This document shows, in pieces, positions 11,107 to 21,055 of a DNA stretch of 21,532 nt. A model generated the notes under the pieces. That model did not search any database and had not been told where the DNA came from. It worked only from the letters and a program-made list of their open reading frames with translations. Each line of letters begins with the position of its first letter. Within the stretch, counting starts at the first letter, position 1. The DNA is from Jimgerdemannia flammicorona (taxonomy: Eukaryota > Mucoromycota > Endogonomycetes > Endogonales > Endogonaceae). The stretch spans positions 1 through 21,532 of the forward strand of contig RBNI01001635.1 in NCBI GenBank assembly GCA_003990745.1. Reading direction: 5' to 3'. A program made the position numbers and the translations under genes.

Positions 11107-11264
11107 GGATTGCGCGCTGTGTCGAATGTTCAATTGGGGATATCGGAGAGCAGTTGTATACGGATTGCGCGGCCTCGTGTGCGATGACGGCTGGAATGCA
11201 GTTCGCTGAATTTGTTCGGATACGCCACAAGCAACCACCGGCTATAGCGTATGACGCGCAATCC
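11107..11264. promoter_or_regulatory. Triplicate GGATTGCGCG motif, candidate upstream element
   Basis: The exact 10-mer GGATTGCGCG occurs at 11,107-11,116 and 11,162-11,171, and its reverse complement CGCGCAATCC at 11,255-11,264. All three lie 240-400 nt upstream of the lactate dehydrogenase start codon. Two direct sites plus one inverted site in 158 bp suggest a transcription-factor binding cluster. I know no factor with this site, so function is inference. Confidence 0.3.
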
Positions 11265-11425
11265 AGGCATCAGTCGCGAGGATGACGCACGGTACGGCGA
11301 ATGTAGTTCGATCATTCGCACGAACCTTTTGAAACATGCCACTCACAAACCCTGCGATTGGACCATTGGCAGTCACAGCATGGGCGGATCACGCCACATT
11401 CCCTCCCGAAAAGCCACAGAGTGAC

Positions 11426-11439
11426 TTATATATATATAG
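11426..11439 (+). promoter_or_regulatory. TATA box of the lactate dehydrogenase gene
   Basis: The run TTATATATATATAG ends about 66 nt before the start codon at 11,506. A pyrimidine/A-rich leader (CACATACCAGTCCCCTTACA and on) follows, and the start context CAGAAAATGG has A at position -3. This is a good fit for a fungal core promoter with a short 5' leader. Confidence 0.6.
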
Positions 11440-11505
11440 CCACCCATTCAAAAAAAGCTACACATACCAGTCCCCTTACACTCGAAACCTCATTCCACTC
11501 AGAAA

Positions 11506-12663
11506 ATGGTCAACGAATCTCGAGTAGCCATCATCGGCGCCGGTTCCGTGGGCGCGACGATCGCGTACGCGATGCTCCTGCGACGCGTGTGTTCCGAGAT
11601 CCTGCTGGTCGATATTGCGCCCGAGATCGTACACGGGCAGGTGCTTGATCTGTCAGACGCAGCGTTCCTGAGCTCGACCCAGGTGCGCGCAGGCACCTTC
11701 ATTGAGGCCAGTCAGTGCGATATCATTGTCATCACTGCTGGTGCGAAGCAGAACCCCGGGGAGTCGAGGCCTGAGGTGAGTTTGTTGGGTGGGTGAAGGT
11801 GAGGATAATGGAAATGAATCATACAGTGTCGCGAGAAACGCGTCCGAATGGAAAAGAAAAAAAGGGGGAGGTTGCCCTAACTCATGCTCCACGCCTTCCA
11901 CAGCTCATCTCCCGCAACCACAAGATCCTCAGCAGCGTGATCAAGTCCCTCGGCGACATCAACCCGAACGTCATCCTCCTCCTCGTCGCCAACCCCGTTG
12001 ACATTCTTACTCACATTGCCCAGAAGCTTTCCGGCTTGCCGCGCAAGCAGGTCTTTGGTTCCGGCACTTTCCTTGACTCCAGCAGGTTGAGGCTGCACTT
12101 AAGCAAGGAGCTCAAGGTATGTGTTTTGTTTTGTCTTGTTCTCAGCGGAGCGAGGCAGTTGTTTTGGGCAAATGCAGCGGGTCTCGCTATATTATCTAAC
12201 TTCCTCTCCTTCCTCCCTCCAATTCCTCCTCCAGGTCTCCGAAACCGCCGTTCATAGCTACGTCCTGGGCGAGCACGGCGACTCCCAATTCATCGCCTGG
12301 TCCTCAGCGCGCGTAGCCGGCAAGCCACTGCTGGACATCCCGCACATCCAATCGCTGAACCGAGATGAGATCGCGAAGCAGATCGCGGGCAAGGCGTACG
12401 AGATCATCAAGCTGAAAGGAGCGACGTACTTTGGGATCGGGGCCTGCGTGGCCTCGCTTTGCGAGTGCATCTTGCTCAACCAGCGCCACGTCCGTCCGCT
12501 TTCCGTCTGGGTCGAGCGCCTTGGCGTCACACTCTCTATGCCCGCCGTACTCGGGTCCAAGGGCATCGAGGAGATCTTCGAGGTCCCTCTTAATGAGGAG
12601 GAGGAGGCGAAGCTGCAGAAGAGTGTTAACGCTCTTAGGGAGATCTGCGATCAGTACCAGTGA
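11506..12663 (+). CDS. L-lactate dehydrogenase, NAD-type, 303 residues, three exons
   Basis: Interconverts pyruvate and L-lactate with NADH/NAD+; probably cytosolic because no targeting signal is seen. Exons 11,506-11,775, 11,904-12,116 and 12,235-12,663 join in phase 0 across introns of 128 and 118 nt (GTGAGT...CACAG and GTATGT...CCAG). The Rossmann motif GAGSVG is at residues 11-16 with Asp36 for the NAD ribose. Family catalytic residues are present: Gln82 in [11 protein letters not shown] (Gln, not the Arg of malate dehydrogenase, marks pyruvate specificity), Arg88 on the mobile loop, Asn120 in VANPVD, Asp148 and Arg151 in TFLDSSR, and His175 in GEHGD. The C-terminal KGATYFGIG and [12 protein letters not shown] stretches also fit. 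Length is slightly under the usual 310-330, with no key gap. A malate dehydrogenase is unlikely because of Gln82. Confidence 0.93.
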
Positions 12664-12994
12664 GGAGGGATGGTGATTGAAGTGGCGGGGAGGTGGGTTG
12701 GTGGTGGTTGTGGTGAGAATACACAACTTGAAGTGTGAAGCGGGATCGGGTATGAGATCCATTTCACCGCTGTTTTTCATTATCCACACAAATAAATGAT
12801 CGGACAGTCACAAAATCCACAGACGCGATTTTGCGTTGTTGCGTAGCTTGACTTTGTAGAATGCACCTCAACGAATTGGTACCTCTTCGTTTTGACGCCC
12901 TTTGAAGGAGCTCCGTTGAAAGGGCACATACACTAAGCACATCTCATGCAAAACTCGTAGAACCTACCCACGACCGCCCACGGACGGGTCAACC
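12664..12994. other. Lactate dehydrogenase 3' region and asparaginase promoter
   Basis: A G/T-rich tract follows the dehydrogenase stop codon, and AATAAA at 12,791-12,796 is a plausible poly(A) signal about 130 nt downstream. The remaining 200 nt or so before the asparaginase start must hold that gene's promoter; I see no clear TATA box in it. Close tandem spacing means transcription of the first gene could run into the second. Confidence 0.5.
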
Positions 12995-14570
12995 ATGGCC
13001 CGACCCTGTGAGTATATACACCCGCCCCGCTTCTACGTATTTCAATAAATGTATTCCACCCACGTGTGTCTAACATAGCGCGCTTCTACAGCGTCATCCA
13101 CGGTGGCGTTGGAACCATCCTACGCACCAGCTTCCCGCGCGAGGAGCAGGAACAGTACCTCGAGGCGCTGAGGACTTCGCTTAGGGATGGGTTCAGGATC
13201 CTCGAGTCCGGTGGGACAGCCATCGATGCCGTTGAGGCCGCTGTACGGTACATGGAAGGTATATAGAAGATTAGCGGTGTGGTTTTTTTTTTTTTTTGCT
13301 ATGTAATGACCGGATCTTGTGACCTAACTCTTGGGATTGATGATGTGCATGCATTCCTCGGGATTATGGGTTATAATGCGGTTGAATATTCTTACGCTTT
13401 TGTGCTGCGTACTATTCTCTTGGCTCATTCCGACCTCACGATCGTCTCTAGACTCGCCCTTCTTCAACGCCGGCAAAGGCGCTGTATACACCATCGGTGG
13501 CAACGTGAGTATTCTCAATCGTACTCCATCACCCTCGATTTCCCCATTTAAACCTCAACCACATCTTCACCATTCCAGATCGAGCTCGAAGCCTCCATAA
13601 TGGACGGCTCCAACCACCGAGCCTCAGCCTGCACGCTCCTCCACCATATCCGCAACCCGATCACGCTTGCACGTACGATGCTCACAACGAAACCTCCAGT
13701 TCCGCACGTGTTCCTCGGCGGGGCGCAAGCGGAGGCTTTCGCCCGCGACAAGGAGCTGGAGTTCGTGGAGCAAGGGTACTTCTACACGGAAAAACGCTGG
13801 AAGCAGCACATAGAAGGGCTGGAGTATCCTCCATCTAACTCCGAGTCCAAGGGCACTGTGTACGGCAAGTCCGTGCCACGCGATCATGATCCGAATCCCA
13901 TGGGAACCGTGGGTGCCGTGGCGGTCGATCGCGAGGGAAATATTGCGACGGCCACGTCGACGGGAGGAAGGAATAATAAGTGGGATGGGAGAATCGGAGA
14001 TACGCCCTTAATTGGGTCGGGAACGTGGGCGGAGAATGCGACGTGCGGGGTGAGCGGAACGGGGAACGGGGAGGTGAGTGAAGTTTTGGGGTTGGGGGAA
14101 CGTTGTTAGCTGCATGGAATCTTGTGTTTTTATACTATCCTTTCTCATTGTAACTATTGTGGCTAGTTCTTCATCCGATACGCGGTGTGTCACGACGTCG
14201 CGTCGCGTATGCGGTACCTGGGCGAGTCGGTTCAGGAAGCCGCTGCCACCGTGGTCGAAGGCTTAAGGAAGGTCGAGGGAGAAGGCGGTGTCGTGGCGGT
14301 GGATCGCTATGGCGAAGGTGGGCACAATTTTCATATTTGGATCATTTGGGTTGGAGGGGAACGTTTTTTCCAGGCGTTTATCGGTCTTTTGGGATGGATG
14401 GAGACCAACATTGACCTCGACATCTTTTAACCACTTTTCTAATAAAATTTATTACCACATTGCAATTTCACACGCTTACAGTCGCTATGCCATTTAACTC
14501 GCCCGGCATGTACCGAGGCTACATCCGCGCAGATATGGAGCCCCAGGTGTTTATCTTTGGCGACGACTAG
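12995..14570 (+). CDS. Plant-type L-asparaginase / isoaspartyl peptidase (Ntn hydrolase), 326 residues, six exons
   Basis: Hydrolyses L-asparagine and/or beta-aspartyl dipeptides; the family is made as a precursor that cleaves itself before the nucleophilic Thr into alpha and beta chains. Exons are 12,995-13,007, 13,079-13,258, 13,452-13,504, 13,579-14,073, 14,167-14,317 and 14,482-14,570. The five introns (71, 193, 74, 93, 164 nt) are all GT-AG and the joined frame has no internal stop. Exon 1 is only 13 nt and supplies the ATG (ACCATGG context). Family marks: VIHGGVGT at 10-17, GGTAIDAVEAAV, DSPFFNAGKGAVYT from 65, ELEASIMDG from 84, the nucleophile Thr192 in MGTVGAVAVD, ATSTGG at 207-212, RIGDTPLIGSGT at 220-231 and GTGNGEFFIRYAV across the fourth splice. 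It ends MPFNSPGMYRGYI. The length is normal. The exon 1 acceptor is the least certain part, because a CTAAC branch-like word lies only a few bases before it. Confidence 0.9.
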
Positions 14571-14861
14571 ATACCGTATTCAACGCCCTTAAGATGTCGG
14601 TTTTGGTTGTTGATTGAGAATGTGATATGTTGCGAGCGAGCTGGGTGAACAGAGAGTGCAAGTATAAACATAAGATATCGGGGGAAGGGAGGGGGGGGGA
14701 GGGGAGAGTAAATAAAATCGTTCTGTTATACATTGTCGTGAATTGCTACGCAAAGAATAAGCCTGAAGATGTGATTGGTACGCATCGTTGCGCTTCTTTT
14801 TTTTTTTTTTGGGAAAACATATTTAGATCACTAAAGCAGAGCCAAGCCTTGTGGTTGTTGT
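14571..14861. other. 3' region of the asparaginase gene and edge of the gene island
   Basis: Contains a G-tract cluster (14,680-14,704), an AATAAA at about 14,709-14,714 that could serve as poly(A) signal, and a T run at about 14,797-14,810. CpG content is normal until about 14,790 and then falls to nearly none, so the boundary between gene island and transposon block lies at about 14,850. No further gene is seen. Confidence 0.5.
14680..14704 (+). other. Candidate G-quadruplex tract
   Basis: G runs of 5, 3, 9 and 4 bases are separated by one or two A residues (GGGGGAAGGGAGGGG and on), about 110 nt after the asparaginase stop codon. This arrangement can fold into a G-quadruplex in DNA or in the 3' untranslated RNA. 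Function is inferred only. Confidence 0.4.
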
Positions 14862-16329
14862 GAGGTTCCCTCTACCAGTTTTAGTAGTTCCTATAGATAG
14901 ATTGTAGTACATACATTGAGAGTAGGCATTACTAGATATTATTATTGTTACATATATAAGGCTTCATCAAGTAATATAGAAGAATATCTTTACTTTATTT
15001 TTATCTCTATCTATTCTGATCTTATAACTATAATAGCTATATATATATCTTATTTCTTTTAAATTGTCTGTATATTTTTATATTAACTGTACATTTTAAA
15101 TATAGACTTTATTCCGAATAATAATATATATTTAGTCTCTCTATTTTTGCTTTCTAAAATAGTAATAGATATAGCTAAGTAAATTTTTAGTTATTTTAAT
15201 TTTCTAAAATTTATAATTTATTATATATATTATAATATAATAGAACTTAATATAAAAAGTATATTAGATTTCTTTATCTTAATTTTAACTTTTAGAGTTA
15301 GTCATAGAGTGAGCTTAAAGTATATCTAAAAGTCTCTTTATTAGACTACTTCTTCTTTTGAATAATTTTAATCTAAGATTTATTTATTTATAATTCTGAA
15401 GTTATTTATATAAGTTTATTAGCTATATATATAGTAGCTAAATAATGAGTTATTTTATAAGTAAGAATATTATCTAAAATATTAGCTAGAATATTATTTA
15501 GAATATTGACTATAAATAACTATTAACTATATAATTTATATTTAATTTAAATTATATATTATAACTTTTTCTAAATAGATTAGTTTTATCTTCAAAGTAT
15601 CTATTTAAACTCTCAGACTTCTATATTTTAAATAATTTATATTACTCAATTTAACTTATTATACTTTTCTCAATACTATTTCTTTATATAGTTAAAGTCT
15701 AATAGAGTTATATCTCTAAGATATAGTAAAGTTGATTTACTATATATAAATAACTTATAAATATATTTTATAATTATAATCTATTGTAATAATTGATCTA
15801 AATTAAGAAGTATAATTAGAGAATAGATATTTGATTATAATATCTAAATCTAATTTCTGATATTATATAGTATTATAGTTAGTAGTTACTTGATCTTATA
15901 ATTGTACAATTTGTATAATTATATAAAAAGTATAACTATATAAAATAACTTATAAGAAAAGAAGTTCTAACTTAGCTATTATATAGCTAGCAAACTTATA
16001 TAAATATCTCTAATATTTAAAGTAAATAAATCTTAGATTGAAATAGTTTAAAAGTAAAGAAATAAAGAGAACTAGTAAGTCTATAGATAGATATATTTCA
16101 AACTCACTCATCTCTATATCTGAAGACTCTGAGGAGTTAAAGAAGATTAAGTATTTAAGATAAAGAAATCTGCTATACTTCTATTATTATATATCTGCTA
16201 TATATATTACAACTTAGTGCTTATTGGCTAATAATTTAGAATGAATTTCTCACTTTCAAGTTAAATAATAAATAACTGCTACCACTTAAATACATATTCA
16301 AACCAAACTAAGATATCTAGGTAAGATGG

Positions 16330-16985
16330 ATATAAAATTATCAGTATTCTACAGATATACTTCTGATGAGTTAATTATTACCTTTTTTGATAATTTTGAG
16401 TAATATACTACTGTAAGAACTCTAACACTAATGCAATAAGTAACTCTTATATCATTTAGTCTCTGAGAACTTGTAAGAGCTATATTTATAGCTATAAATT
16501 ATATCAAAAATAATGATACTACAATATTGATAATATAGAAGATCTGGTTATGAACTACTTACTATATAGATAAAATCAAATAGACTTTAAAAGACTAACT
16601 TAATACAATCTACTAAGAAATAAATAAATAAATAAATATCTTTTATATCTAAATCTACTACTATATAATCTTGACTGATTATACTAATACTATTAGAGAT
16701 TAAGTAGCTGAAGTAACTTTCATAAAAAGAATTTACTCAGAGATAGCTATAATATTTCAATTATTATCAATAGTTCTAGACTTATTACAGAAGATAACTT
16801 ATGCTTAGTGATATTAGATAACTAGATATTCTCAAGACTATATAATAGAGAGAGTTACTAAAGTTAAAGTTAAAATAGACATGACTCTTTCCAATACTAC
16901 TCAGGTGATACAAACTTCTAATAATACTTTTAGTATAACTTTTAGAGAAAAAGTAATAGTAACATAGAAATCAATGATAATTCTG
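16330..16985 (+). pseudogene. gag-like remnant
   Basis: The frame opens ATGGATATAAAATTATC and reads SDELITTFFDNFE, then ELVRAIFIAINYIKNNDTT, RDYIIERVTK-like and MTLSNTTQVIQTS stretches. It is broken by many TAA/TAG/TGA codons, most of them one C-to-T or G-to-A step from CAA, CAG, CGA or TGG. Spacing of hydrophobic and charged residues suits a retrotransposon gag capsid, and it lies upstream of a zinc-knuckle remnant once the insertion at 16,990-19,857 is ignored. The assignment rests on this context and is not certain. Confidence 0.4.
16618..16640. repeat. AAAT simple repeat
   Basis: A run of (AAAT)n, five or so copies, lies inside the decayed gag-like region. It probably grew by slippage in the AT-rich background. 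Confidence 0.8.
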
Positions 16986-17118
16986 AGATATGTACTAGGC
17001 AGGGTAGCCCTAGTACTTTTGACTAGTAGTATGTTGGGTTGAGTCATAGCTTGGGAGAGAGTCTGTTGGACTCTCTTTCAGGTGAATGTTAAGAGAAAAA
17101 CAGCAGTACCAGTAGATG

Positions 17119-18540
17119 AGAGATGAGGAAGGTGAGCTTTGCTAACAATATTAAGGCTGAATATCCATTAATAAGTCTGAAGAGTTAGCTACAGAGAGAT
17201 AAGGAGAAAGAGAGAGTAGCTGAGTCTAGGAGGATGGCTCTAGGTAGTGGTAGTGGTGGAACTGGGAGAGTAGTAGCTGGGGGAGAGAGGAGGACTACTG
17301 ATAGAGGAGAAACTATTAATCTGGAAAAAAAAATCCAGATATGATAGCTGATGGTATGACTGAGTAGAGAGAGAGCATGAGGTCTGAAGATCTGGCTGAT
17401 GATATAATGGATCTGGAGGTGATACCATTACTCAAAAAATCAGTGTCTGAATTTGCCATCATATTGTGCTTCCAGGGCTTAGTAGTTATAGCAAAAATAG
17501 TTCTGGGGCTCCTGGTCTAGGAGGTGAAAGAAGTGACCTTGGTGAAGTTCTTAAAGAGACTAAAAGAAGTAGAGGTAGGCCTTGAGAAAGAGGATTTGAT
17601 ATTGAGAGTATTGGAGAAAGGAGTAATAGTAAAAGGAATAGTAATCTCTATAGCTTGATATTTATACTAGAACCCTTAGATAGTATAGCTAGTAGTAGCA
17701 GATATATTTATGGTGAAGAAGGAGAAGGCCAGGAGACTGATTATTGATATTATCAAGAAGTATGGAGATGTAGCAGATGTTGAATTTCAGATCTAAGAAA
17801 GTATAGAGTTCAGAACTAGAGATGTAGATATAAGGGTAAGATTGGTAGATAAGGAGAATACTGGAAAAGAAAGAGATTGGCTGGTGGTGCTTAAATGGAG
17901 ACTAGTAAAGTATAAGATCTTAAGAGTAAAGGAGATGTCAGAGGAGGAGAAGAACTTGCTAGAGGCATTAGAAGACCTGACTGGAGCAGTAGAGAATAGA
18001 TGATTGATCTGAAAGAAGTTTGAGGCTAAGACAGTGGTAGAGATGGTGAATGACAAGAGAGTACAACTGGATCAGGCTGCCTGGAAGAGGGTATAAGAGA
18101 GGCAGCTTCAGAAAGATTTGTTGGCAAATCTAGGAGAGAGGGCAGAGAGAGAGATTACTGCTGAAAGAGTTGGATAGAGGGCTAGTACTTGGGCAGAAGA
18201 GAAGGAAGTAGTTCCTACAATAACCCTGGGAGAGAGTAGAGACTCTGGGCAGAGTGTAGTGGCTGAGAATGAGGTGATAGTAGAGGAGGCCCAAGTATAG
18301 TATGGTGTGCCCACAGGAGGAGAGGAAACTGATGAGCTGTAGGATATGCTAGAGAAGGATTGAGATAAGTCAGTGAGAATGAATACTGAGAGAGATCAGA
18401 GGGTTGGGGGGCAGGAGGTGGCCCTAGGTGTAAATAATATTATAAAAGAGGAGAGATAGTTGTAGAAGACACTTGTTGTCTTAAAGATAGTAGAAGTAAA
18501 GGTTAATTTTGAGTGGGAAAATACTCTTTTGGAGTAGAGT
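17119..18540 (+). pseudogene. Charged, coiled-coil-like protein remnant in the nested element
   Basis: A plus-strand frame from about 17,390 to 18,540 reads for long stretches between TAG/TGA stops that look like converted CAG, CAA or CGA. Readable pieces include KARRLIIDIIKKYGDVADV, EEEKNLLEALEDLTGAVEN, KDLLANLGERAEREITAERV and ASTWAEEKEVVPTITLGES. A different frame covers 17,119-17,340 (NIKAEYPLISLKS, then DKEKERVAESRRMALGSGSG), so a frameshift or an intron is implied. The heptad-like, Glu/Lys-rich composition would suit an ORF1 or gag-type nucleic-acid-binding protein, but I do not recognise the family. Confidence 0.35.
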
Positions 18541-19289
18541 GACTAATATATCTTACTAGTAAAAAGAGTGATAGTGTTGAATGTATATTAGCTATCTAAG
18601 TTATGATATTTGAGATATCACTTGAACTTCACAGTATGGATAGTCAAGAGATTGTTAAAGATAGCTAAAATATAGATATAGGTAGGGCAGCAGAGTCAGA
18701 TTGGCTGAGAGATATTGTCACTATTAGTAGATTAAAGAGAGTTGGATCTAGTGGACTTTACTAAGTATCTACATTGCTTAAGAGTATGGTGACTGAAGTG
18801 AGCTAGTAAGTTGAGGGGCTAAGAGTAGGTATCTCTTATGCAGAGAGTGTGGGAGGTATAGTTCTCTCTCTGTGGTATGTCTAGTAATTTGCTCTCTCTG
18901 GTGATACTAAAGGAGAGCTAGAAGATGTACTTTATGGAATTCTGATAAAGAGTAGTTGATGGAGCTCAATAAATTAGTCTTTAGTAGCAGAGTGATGAGA
19001 GGGAGATAGACTGGAGACCCCAGATATAAAGGTGGGACTGTCTTCTATTAAGAGACATACTGATGGATGACTTTAGTTTAGAGAATGAAGTGGAGTATCT
19101 TGGGAGTATGGGAGAGATTTGTGATCAGAGAAAGGAATCAGTAAATAGTGGAACTAGAACAGTATTTGGTCTTAGAGCAAATAGGTGGTGAGATGGATTC
19201 CCTCCAAGTTCTAGATAGCATAGTGGAGACACTTATAGTATAATATAATATTAAACTATTAGTCAGAGCATTTGGTAGAAGGAGGTGCC

Positions 19290-19560
19290 TTGGAGTATGA
19301 GAAGTGCCTTAATATTAGACAGGAGAATAGAGTGATACAGACTCTAGAGTATTGGCTGAAAAAGTATGAAATTATAGAAGACTTTTAGAGGACCATTAAG
19401 GGTCAGTTAGAGGTATATCTGCCTAGACAGATAGTGGGTAGGAGGTGGAGTGGGCTCTAGCTATTTGGGTTAGGCTTACTAGACATTAGCTATATGTATT
19501 TGAAGATAGTCAGCAGTTAGTACTTAGAGTATAGGTGGTAAGATAGAAATGGTTAATGCT
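19290..19560 (+). pseudogene. Second broken reading frame of the nested element
   Basis: One plus-strand frame from about 19,296 reads YEKCLNIRQENRVIQTLEYW, continues through KGQLEVYLPRQIVGRRW and ends with DISYMYLKIVSS, broken by only a few TAG codons. It is clearly former coding sequence by its regular composition. I do not recognise it. It lies 300-500 nt before the poly(A) tail and so may be the C-terminal part of the element's last protein. Confidence 0.35.
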
Positions 19561-19606
19561 GGACCTTTTGAATGGTTAGTGGTGGACCTTTTGAATAGTT
19601 AGTAGT
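19561..19606. repeat. Two 23-bp tandem units
   Basis: 19,561-19,583 and 19,584-19,606 are adjacent copies of GGACCTTTTGAATRGTTAGT followed by RGT, differing only at two G/A positions. Both differences are G-to-A transitions, matching the mutation pattern of the block, so the duplication predates at least part of the decay. Confidence 0.85.
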
Positions 19607-20089
19607 ATAGGTGGGAACCTAGAGGGGGGCTCTATAGAGAGTTTGTAGAGAAGATTTGTAGGTAAAGTAGAGAGAGACTTGGGGTAGTAGGGGGATTGGT
19701 GATCTTCTAGAAAGATGAGAAAGTGGGTAAGAGAGGCTCTTTATAGGATTGGGTGAGGAGTACATCTATATATCTATATTAGTATAATATAGAATAGATG
19801 ATAATAAAGTAGAAGTCCAAGTAACTATAAAAAAAAAAATTAAAAAAAAAAAAAAATCAGAGTAGAAATACTTAAGATGACTAGTATAATTTTCACAATT
19901 ATAGTTAATTGAAATATATCTCAATTAAAAACTATAGAGTAGAAAAAGAACAATGATTCTATAGAGAAACTTATTAAAAATTTATCAAAATAATAGTATA
20001 CTTAGAAGATATAGTAAAGAAAATTAAAGAAAGAGATTATTATCTAGTTCAGAAGTTCACTACTACTATAAATAAGAAGAAAGAAACCC

Positions 20090-20131
20090 TATTACACTTG
20101 TAAAGAAGAAAGTCACTATTCTTATAATGTA
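20090..20131 (+). pseudogene. CCHC zinc-knuckle remnant of gag
   Basis: The frame reads YYTCKEESHYSYNV. Against the knuckle pattern C-x2-C-x4-H-x4-C, the second Cys and the His are kept with correct spacing. The first Cys is Tyr (TAT, one G-to-A step from TGT), the usual Gly before His is Ser (AGT from GGT) and the last Cys position is Val, probably after a lost base. It lies in the right order, upstream of the protease remnant. Confidence 0.55.
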
Positions 20132-20700
20132 CATATAGATAGAATTAAATATAAGGTCTAGTTAAGTAATACTATTAAGAATTATAAATAGATCAATATT
20201 ATTATCTTTGAAGAAATTAAAGATTTAGAGGAAGAGTAAAAATAGAAAGTATATTCTACTTTAATAACTATGAAGGATATCTATAAGAAGCTCTATAAGA
20301 GATTACTAGAAAGATCTAAGAAGAATTCAGTATAATAGTCTATAGAGAAATAGATAAAAGTAGCTATAGAAAATAAAACCACAGCTAAAGAAATAGATTA
20401 AGATATAGAACTTGAATAAGTGGTTGAAGATATTATCTGAGATAATACTTCTGCCAGTAAAGAAGAAAAGGAGAAAAAGTTACAAAAAACAAGACCTTTA
20501 AGTATAATATCTTCAAGAATATTAGTCAGCAAAAAGTCAATACAACCTTTGAACAGTTAGCAGAAATCTCTACCTTTAGATAACAAATGAGACTTAGACT
20601 TACAGAAATAGTCAAAGATCAAGAATAAAAGATAATAGAGACCAACAATACATAAGAAGACTCTGGTAAAAAAAGTGAGAAAGATAACTATAAGACCTCT

Positions 20701-21055
20701 ATCTATATTACTTATCAGATTGAGGACAGAATCTTTAAAGCTATTATTGATATAGGAGCAGAAGGATGCCTTTTTAGCAAGAAATCTGAGTTGAAAAATT
20801 AAAGAAGTAATAAAATTGGTATTTATCACAGTAGTTCTAGTAGATGTAATTATTATAAATATTACTAACTATAATATTCTTATCAACAATCAGTAGCTTT
20901 ACAAGACCAGGACAATAATTGATATAAATGTTTAGAAGATATAGATTGTCTACTGAGGACAAAATATAAGAATCCCAATCAATTTCAACAAAGAAGTACT
21001 TTTTGAGATAGAAAAAAAAGATAGTGAGCAAAAAGAAGTCTATATAGTAACTACT
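20701..21055 (+). pseudogene. Retroviral-type aspartic protease remnant (gypsy-like pol)
   Basis: The plus-strand frame reads FKAIIDIGAEGCLFSKK near 20,733-20,783. This matches the active-site region of retrotransposon proteases, where D-T/S-G-A carries the catalytic Asp; here the second residue is Ile, explained by ACN-to-ATA change. Downstream, TNYNILINNQ and a GQNIRIPINF stretch fit the C-terminal half of the fold. Several stops break the frame. The sequence is then cut at about 21,133 by the right-hand terminal repeat, so the pol domains that should follow are absent from the window. Confidence 0.6.

Larger units (their letters stand above)
10553..11505. other. Intergenic region upstream of the lactate dehydrogenase gene
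   Basis: No coding frame here is convincing; the short frames at 10,901-11,095 and 11,088-11,342 have no recognisable motif and overlap on opposite strands. A T-rich tract at about 10,700-10,825 after the upstream stop codon fits a 3' untranslated region. The part from about 10,880 is CpG-rich and contains three copies of a 10-bp motif and a TATA run, described separately. About 950 nt separate the two genes, enough for an independent promoter. Confidence 0.5.
16990..19857 (+). mobile_element. Nested purine-rich retroelement ending in poly(A)
   Basis: Composition changes abruptly at about 16,985 from very AT-rich to G-rich/C-poor with no CpG, and changes back after an A-rich tail at 19,829-19,857. 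An 8-bp perfect hairpin (GTACTAGG at 16,992-16,999 and CCTAGTAC at 17,009-17,016) marks the left edge. The 3' poly(A) and lack of visible LTRs suggest a non-LTR (LINE-type) or other poly(A)-tailed element on the plus strand, inserted into the gypsy-like element. Weak candidate target duplications, TAGAAAT at 16,965-16,971 and 19,863-19,869, do not abut the ends exactly. No reverse transcriptase motif is recognisable, so the class is inference. Confidence 0.5.

Noticed and set aside
11789..12257. ORFs running through the lactate dehydrogenase introns (70 and 154 codons)
   Set aside because: They read across intron 1 or 2 and lose the dehydrogenase motifs outside exon 2; splicing at GT-AG sites restores the full family sequence.
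13066..13078. Non-ATG (GTG) start for the asparaginase at 13,066
   Set aside because: These bases are inside the first intron. An ATG in good context at 12,995 joins in frame through a GT-AG intron.
13279..13600. ORFs of 89 and 90 codons over asparaginase introns 2 and 3
   Set aside because: They include intron sequence with a long T run; only the 53-nt exon 3 matches the family.
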